A stretch of DNA of 64,000 bases from positions 124,001 through 188,000 of the forward strand of contig JAJIRX010000570.1 of NCBI GenBank assembly GCA_023853785.1, given 5' to 3'. Each line of letters begins with the position of its first letter. Position 1 is the stretch's first letter. The stretch is from Psilocybe azurescens (taxonomy: Eukaryota; Basidiomycota; Agaricomycetes; Agaricales; Agrocybaceae). Position numbers and translations under genes: made by a program. This document shows positions 59,186 through 64,000 of this stretch, one piece after another. The notes under the pieces are model-generated. The model searched no databases. It saw nothing but the letters and a program-made list of their open reading frames with translations, and was not told where the DNA came from.

Positions 59186-61179
59186 ATGAACACACCCACT
59201 CCCTGTCTCTCCTTCAGTGAGTGATCCCTCCCTCCACCCACCCATGCACCCCACTTATCAGCCCTATTTTAGTCGGCATCGTTGATTTCTCCCAAGAGGT
59301 GGCCTTTTCTTTCGACCACAAATCCCCATCGCGTTTATTGACCGCCTTTCCCAGGCGAAATGGTTATTCATGACAGAGTCCGTCACTGAGCTCCTCGGCA
59401 AGTCTCCCCTGTCTGATCGTCGCCACTTACTTACGGAAATAATCAGGTTACGAGCCCCACGAACTCATCGGCCGCCCCTCCTCGAGCTCGTCCACCCCGA
59501 CGAGTTCCCCCGCGTCAAGCAGCTCCATTAGTCGGTGTCTGATCCTTTCGTAACGCGTAACGTTTTTCCTCATCTTTACGACAGCGACACAATCCAGCAG
59601 GACAAGGCCGCCGTCCTCGTCTACCTCCGGATGAAGCACAAAGATCGCTTCAAAGGATATGTCTTGTGTGGCGTTGTGGGTGTCTTTTTTCTTCGTCTCG
59701 TCGTTGTGCAATCCCCATCCGTCCGCACTGACAAGTTCATCCATCCATGATTCTATTCTTTCACCTTATTCCGTTTTGGCAGTCACGGTATGTTATCGAT
59801 GCTTCTCATCAGAATGCAAAACACCTTATTTAAAGAGGCACTCTTCCTTCGGGGCGCCCGTAGAACGGTGGTCCACAACGTACTGGTCGGCAGCGTGTCC
59901 TTCGCGAGCCCGGGCGCTAAAGCCCTGCAGAATGCTTCCACCGCACAGGAAATAACAGTCATCAGCCCCGTCGCGTCCAACTTTGAATTCAGGGTCAGGC
60001 CATTCTCTTAATATCATAACCGCATTTTTTTTCTTTTCTTATTTTTTTTCAAAAAAAAAAAATCATACGCTTACTTTTTTGCTCACAGCGATGGCACGAC
60101 CCCTCGCCCATGCCGCCCAGCCCGATCCCCCCCGAGCATGGCGATCCCGCAGGCGCTGCCGATGGCGATGGCGCTGCCCGCCTCGCCCTCGCCGTCCGCC
60201 TCGTCGTGGAGCAGCAGCCGGAGTCCGCGGGGCTCGTCGTCGCCCCTCAGCCCGGGCCTGGGGGCCTCAGGCATCGCTCCGACTCGGGCGGGTCTGCCTC
60301 GTCGGGGCGCCGGAGCCGCGCCTCCAGCAGGAGCAGCCTCAGCGTCTCGCCTGAACGACGCGCGCATACCAGCCACATCCGCCGCGGCAGCGGCGGCGGG
60401 GAGTCCAACACCAACACCACCACCACGACTGGCAGCACCCACGCCAGGGGCGACTCGAATGCCGTCCCGATAATCTCCTTCCCACACCTCTCCAACAAGT
60501 CCTTCCGCACCGCTTTGATTTTGGACCGCTTCTCCGCGCACTGCACGATCATGTACTGCTCGAACGACCTGCTCATCTCGTCCTCGGACGCCATCGGGTG
60601 CAGCTTCTACGACTTCGTGGACGCGCCCGACGAGGTCATCGTCCGCGACTGGATCAATACTGTGAAGGGCTGGGGAGTCAATGAGAAGGGCCAGCCGAGC
60701 GATGGCGGGTTTGGGTTTGGCAAGTTTTGTTTGATTACTGAGAGGAGGGATTCGATGTAAGTGGTTTTTTCTCGCTTTTTGTTGTTTTATTTTTATTTTA
60801 TTGAAACCCGCTGAAATAATTTTCCCTTCACTGATGGGTTATAGTGAGCGCATGCCAGACCCGCCCTCGCCCTCGCGCAATAGACGCGCTTCCACGAGCC
60901 GCGGCGCTAACGCCAGCGCCAACAGCCGCGCGGGACGCCACCCGCACCACCGTGGCCAGCACCACACCGCTGCTTCGCGGACGGCACCCGCCCTCACCGC
61001 GCGCCCCGCCGCGCGGACGTCCGCTCCGGCCCCAGTCCCAGTCCCCGCCGCAGGAGCACGCAAGACTGGGGCTGGGGCTGGGGACGAGCCAGAGCCAGGC
61101 GCAGTGCGAGAAGTTCAAGGTCGACGCTATTTTCTCGGCGCATTCGGACGGGCTGATGGTCATTCTTCGTCGGGCGTAA
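59186..61179 (+). CDS. PAS-domain protein, putative sensor or transcriptional regulator
   Basis: Nine exons: 59186-59216, 59273-59298, 59355-59397, 59447-59530, 59585-59675, 59783-59787, 59864-59993, 60089-60756, 60845-61179. The N-terminal PAS domain reads I-G-I-V-D-F-S-Q-E, then T-E-L-L-G-Y-E-P-H-E-L-I-G-R-P and L-E-L-V-H-P-D-E-F-P-R-V-K. It continues to Y-L-R-M-K-H-K-D-R-F-K-G-Y-V-L-C-G-V. A Ser/Gly/Pro-rich linker leads to a second PAS-like region with A-L-I-L-D-R-F-S, T-I-M-Y-C-S-N-D, G-C-S-F-Y-D-F-V and G-W-G-V-N-E-K-G-Q-P-S. The end reads I-F-S-A-H-S-D-G-L-M-V-I-L-R-R-A. No GATA zinc finger or LOV cysteine motif (G-R-N-C-R-F-L-Q) is seen, so it is not White Collar 1. One C is missing in the run at 59475-59478, and a further shift lies in the last exon. 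Intron 3 has a GC donor and exon 6 is 5 bases long. Confidence 0.75.
59398..59446 (+). other. GC-AG intron in the PAS-domain gene
   Basis: The exon ends ...CTCG and the intron begins GCAAGT, the strong consensus of GC-type donors, ending AATCAG. Splicing rebuilds L-L-G-Y-E-P-H-E-L, the heart of the PAS motif. Confidence 0.8.
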
Positions 61180-62891
61180 CGCTGGCGGGACCCAGGACCC
61201 AGGTCTTCCTCGCAGCTTTGCTCAAGCGCAATTGCCACTCCACTCCTCATACACGCTCTGGTAAATCTTCCTTCCGCTGCTTTCGTTGCTTTGCTTTCAA
61301 TGGTTTCTGTATGCTGTGTTTCTTTCTCTTTCTTTATACCGTAGAATTGCTGTGTGATCTTCCTCTCCGCTAGAAATATCTTGTCCAGCCCTGGTGTCCC
61401 CCGTATCCTCCCTTCTTGCCTCCTGTTTACCTCCTTCCCGTCCCGTCATCGGCGTCTACTTCGCCGACCCGGCCGTCTACACTACATCACATTCTCACAT
61501 ATTTATTCAAATCGAATTGCTTCATCTTCGTCATACCTTTACCACAATTCTTTCATTATTTGTCTTGTGGGTCCCTGTGTTGTGTTTCCGTTTCCGTTTC
61601 CGATAACTGATACCGATACCGATACCGTTATCGTTATCGTTTTTTAAAACTTCCTTTTTCATCGTTGAAATGAAATTTACGAAAGGCCGCAATCAAATTT
61701 TTGTATGTATGTATGTATGTATGTATGTAATACTTTTTTACATTAAAGACCCCCATCCCATTCCCCTTTTCTGTCCAAATCGACTCTTGAACGCCGGTGT
61801 TATTCTATTATTTAATTCCGGTTTCTATAGCACTTTGTTGCTGGCGGCTGTAAGTATTTTTTTGTGGGTCCCCCTTTCTCAGTTCACTGAAACTCCGTCT
61901 GGTCCCTGCACGCTTGAATTGCTTTAGGTACTGCTGCTAGGCCATAGCTACATACAGAGAAATTTTCGACCGCTTTTGACCGGAATGGCTGCAAGGAATC
62001 CGGAAGCCTACTAATGGTACAGTGTGTAAGGGAACCCCAACCTAACGCATCTCTGACTCTGGCACTCGGATGCCAATAGATTCAAAGTAGAATGTGGCAT
62101 GGCAGTCGTTGTACGTACCTCTGACTCGACTCGGACTCGGGCACGGGGTCGTCTTCCATCATCCAATGATGCTGAAGATAAGTACAGTAATCGAATAGTG
62201 ATTCCCTCTCGCTTTCCCTTTCATTTCCGCGGCCATGGCGCTGGTCCCTGGGATTGGGATTGGGATTGGGAACAGGAATTGGGGATGCGGTCTAGACTCT
62301 AGCCCAATCGCTGCAAGTGACAGCTAGGTACTTACTCATGGCGCGTGGCAGCACCGTGACCCAGTCCAGTATCAAAATGAGTATTCCGATTCGTCTATGT
62401 ATTTGTAGCACTTGTATACTTGGCACACAAATACACACAGGGCCTCACCAAATAAGCGCATAAACGCCCTCGAAAGGTGTTTCTCAACCTCAATGTGGGC
62501 AGTTGCGGGGCCGTAATAAAACATCTGGTTCCTATATTAGCAAGTGGGAAGCAGCTATCAATGACTTTAGGTCATTGGAGGCGTTACCGTTTTGCCGGGT
62601 ATTCGATGTCCCAGTGCGAATGTGGCTCAGATCTACTGCGTTGCATGAGGGGACACTTTATCTCACACCACAGACGGACATGTCATGTCAAGGACGTGTT
62701 TAAAAATACTTACTTGCTTGTGATTGCTAGGCGTAGCAGGCAAACGAAGTAGACAAGGAAGCTTGCAGATCGGATCGAATCGAGACCTGACGCGATAATG
62801 ATGATAGAAGAACAAAGCGTGTACATACTCCATATGTAGATACATAAGCACTAAAGCACTCGTCAACCGGGAGATCACTAGAGGCTATGGG
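61180..62891. other. Intergenic stretch with simple repeats
   Basis: No supported gene. It contains a TATG microsatellite, short TTCCG and GATACC iterations near 61588-61635, and three GGGATT units near 62250. Confidence 0.45.
61703..61729 (+). repeat. (TATG)n microsatellite, about 6.5 copies
   Basis: An uninterrupted GTAT/TATG tetranucleotide repeat in intergenic DNA. Confidence 0.9.
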
Positions 62892-63953
62892 TCACGCCAC
62901 GCCGAGCCGATAAAAATCTGGTGCGAATGCTGTTGGGTTGGAAATTTGGACAGTGTTCACTTTGCCTGGCTTGAATCCGGGCATGGACAGGAGATATCCC
63001 TCCAGTAGAATATCCCAGCTCTATATTAACGCGATGCAATGCAGTGCGAAGGGGAAAAAGTTAGTACCCAGTAGTACCCGAATAGATCCACGAATCAAAG
63101 AAAAGGGAAAAAATGGACACAGGAAGAGTCAAAAGATCGATGAGGTGAGCGTAGTCATCTCATCGAGAAATAGGCGGGGAAACCCCTATCACATGTATAC
63201 GTTAGAACAAGAGCTTACCTGCGCCGAAATGGGCATCTGTGCCTGGACTGGGGTGCCCCCATTGACGCTAACAAAAGCGTTACGGCAATTGGAACAAGCA
63301 GTGTTGCCGAAGACGAAATCCCCATTGATATAATCGAACGAAAGCAGCTTCACACCGCCTGCGGGCCCGCCGTCGACGTTGTTGAAAGCGAGCGTGCCGC
63401 CTTGGCCGACGAATCCCACAACGGTGACCGAGGAATTGACCGCGCGGGTGTTCGCTCCTCCGGAGAGCGTGTTAGTAGCTGCGGCAGCGTCGTAGAACGT
63501 GAATTTAGGGGCGGGTGCTGAGACCCCGTTGCTTAGCTTCAAAACCATAGACCCATGGGCTGCCACGGTCGATGTGAATCTATATCGAGAAAGATGGTGT
63601 GCTATTTAGTTTTTACTGACCCCAGTATGTAGAGTACGCCGTTGGTAGCACACTCACGATCCCGTTAGTTTCCCGAGGGTTGCGCCGGTGATAAGGTCCG
63701 TAGCAGTCGCCGAGGAGAATTCAACATCGGCAAGGTTGAAAGTAAGAGACCTAGAAGCGTTTTGCCAGTTTATGATGACTTTTGAACATTATTAACAGAG
63801 TCATACTCAACGGACTTCTAAAAGTCCTTCTAATGTTAATGAGAGAAAGAGCTTACTGGCAACCGTTGATCCGTCAGCTAATGGACCTGCCCAGACATCA
63901 TGATCGTTCGTATAGCGACGCATGAATTTGATAGACGCTCCAAGTGCATCTTG
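62892..63953 (-). CDS. Alpha-galactosidase, glycoside hydrolase family 27 (C-terminal part, 5' end outside the window)
   Basis: The gene enters from the right edge on the minus strand. Visible exons: 63953-63857, 63778-63658, 63579-63219 and 63020-62892, joining without a frameshift into about 235 residues. The first exon, Q-D-A-L-G-A-S-I-K then R-Y-T-N-D-H-D-V-W-A-G-P-L-A-D-G, is the end of the GH27 catalytic barrel. The antiparallel beta domain follows (N-W-Q-N-A-S-R-S-L, then T-A-T-D-L, ending V-A-A-H-G-S-M-V-L-K-L). A further module ends S-W-D-I-L-L-E-G-Y, then F-K-P-G-K-V-N-T-V and F-A-P-D-F-Y-R-L-G-V-A, resembling a CBM35-like carbohydrate-binding domain. The catalytic aspartates and signal peptide would lie upstream of the window. 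The enzyme should release galactose from plant galactomannans and raffinose sugars outside the cell. Confidence 0.88.
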
Positions 63954-64000
63954 CTAGAAGATTATATATTCATTAACAAAAACGACTCACTCTCAATGAA

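Noticed and set aside
60083..60541. 152-codon antisense open frame over the PAS gene
   Set aside because: It is a shadow of the GC-rich linker of the plus-strand gene, whose frame shows conserved PAS blocks.
1521..61179. Reading the many frame breaks as pseudogenes
   Set aside because: They occur in essential genes, mostly in homopolymers, with conserved sequence and splice sites on both sides and few in-frame stops otherwise.
61703..61729. TATG repeat as a CRISPR-like or regulatory array
   Set aside because: A plain tetranucleotide microsatellite with no spacers.
62250..62275. GGGATT iterations as a telomere-like tract
   Set aside because: Only about three copies, not the fungal TTAGGG repeat, and inside ordinary intergenic DNA.

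Overview
The window looks like nuclear DNA from a mushroom-forming basidiomycete (Agaricomycetes, probably Agaricales). The main signs are dense short introns (mostly 50-60 bases) with ctaac-type branch points, genes on both strands a few hundred bases apart, and gene families typical of that group: an F-box family, a fungal 7-TM protein, a polyporopepsin-like aspartic protease, a STE7-type MAPKK and a PAS protein. All products were recognised by reading translated exons and joining them at GT-AG (twice GC-AG) splice sites. No database search was run.

Layout, left to right: a retroelement relic (1-340); NOP56 (snoRNP core, +); an unrecognised minus-strand fragment; an A1 aspartic protease (+); an F-box protein (+); an unknown conserved protein (-); a small single-pass membrane protein (+); a Sec14/CRAL-TRIO-RhoGAP protein (-); an auxilin-like SWA2 gene (+); a gene-poor stretch (21.2-23.5 kb); a 7-TM protein (-); EBP2 (60S ribosome biogenesis, -); a doubtful low-complexity gene (+); a secreted protein of unknown function (-) divergent from AVL9 (late secretory pathway, +); a second F-box protein (+); an MDR-type oxidoreductase (-); an ORC6-like protein (+); AMP deaminase (+); a KEN-box protein (-); a DUF2235 hydrolase (+); a STE7-type MAPKK (+); RAD4/XPC (+); TRM61 tRNA methyltransferase (-) divergent from a PAS-domain protein (+); and the C-terminal half of a GH27 alpha-galactosidase (-) running off the right edge.

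The genes are mostly housekeeping: rRNA and tRNA maturation, replication and repair, vesicle traffic and purine metabolism. A few accessory secreted or membrane proteins are mixed in. Nothing suggests an operon, a biosynthetic cluster or a defence system, and I found no convincing new multi-gene system.

The most striking window-wide signal is that almost every multi-exon gene is broken by one or more single-base shifts, usually inside a homopolymer run. In ten or more genes, allowing for these shifts gives a total coding length that divides by three. This points to uncorrected indels in the assembly rather than gene decay, and the gene models here must be read with that in mind. Other points worth a second look are two GC-AG introns, several microexons (one of only 5 bases), a long low-complexity insertion in TRM61, a KEN-box protein of unknown function, and a pair of hairpins in a 70-bp repeat.
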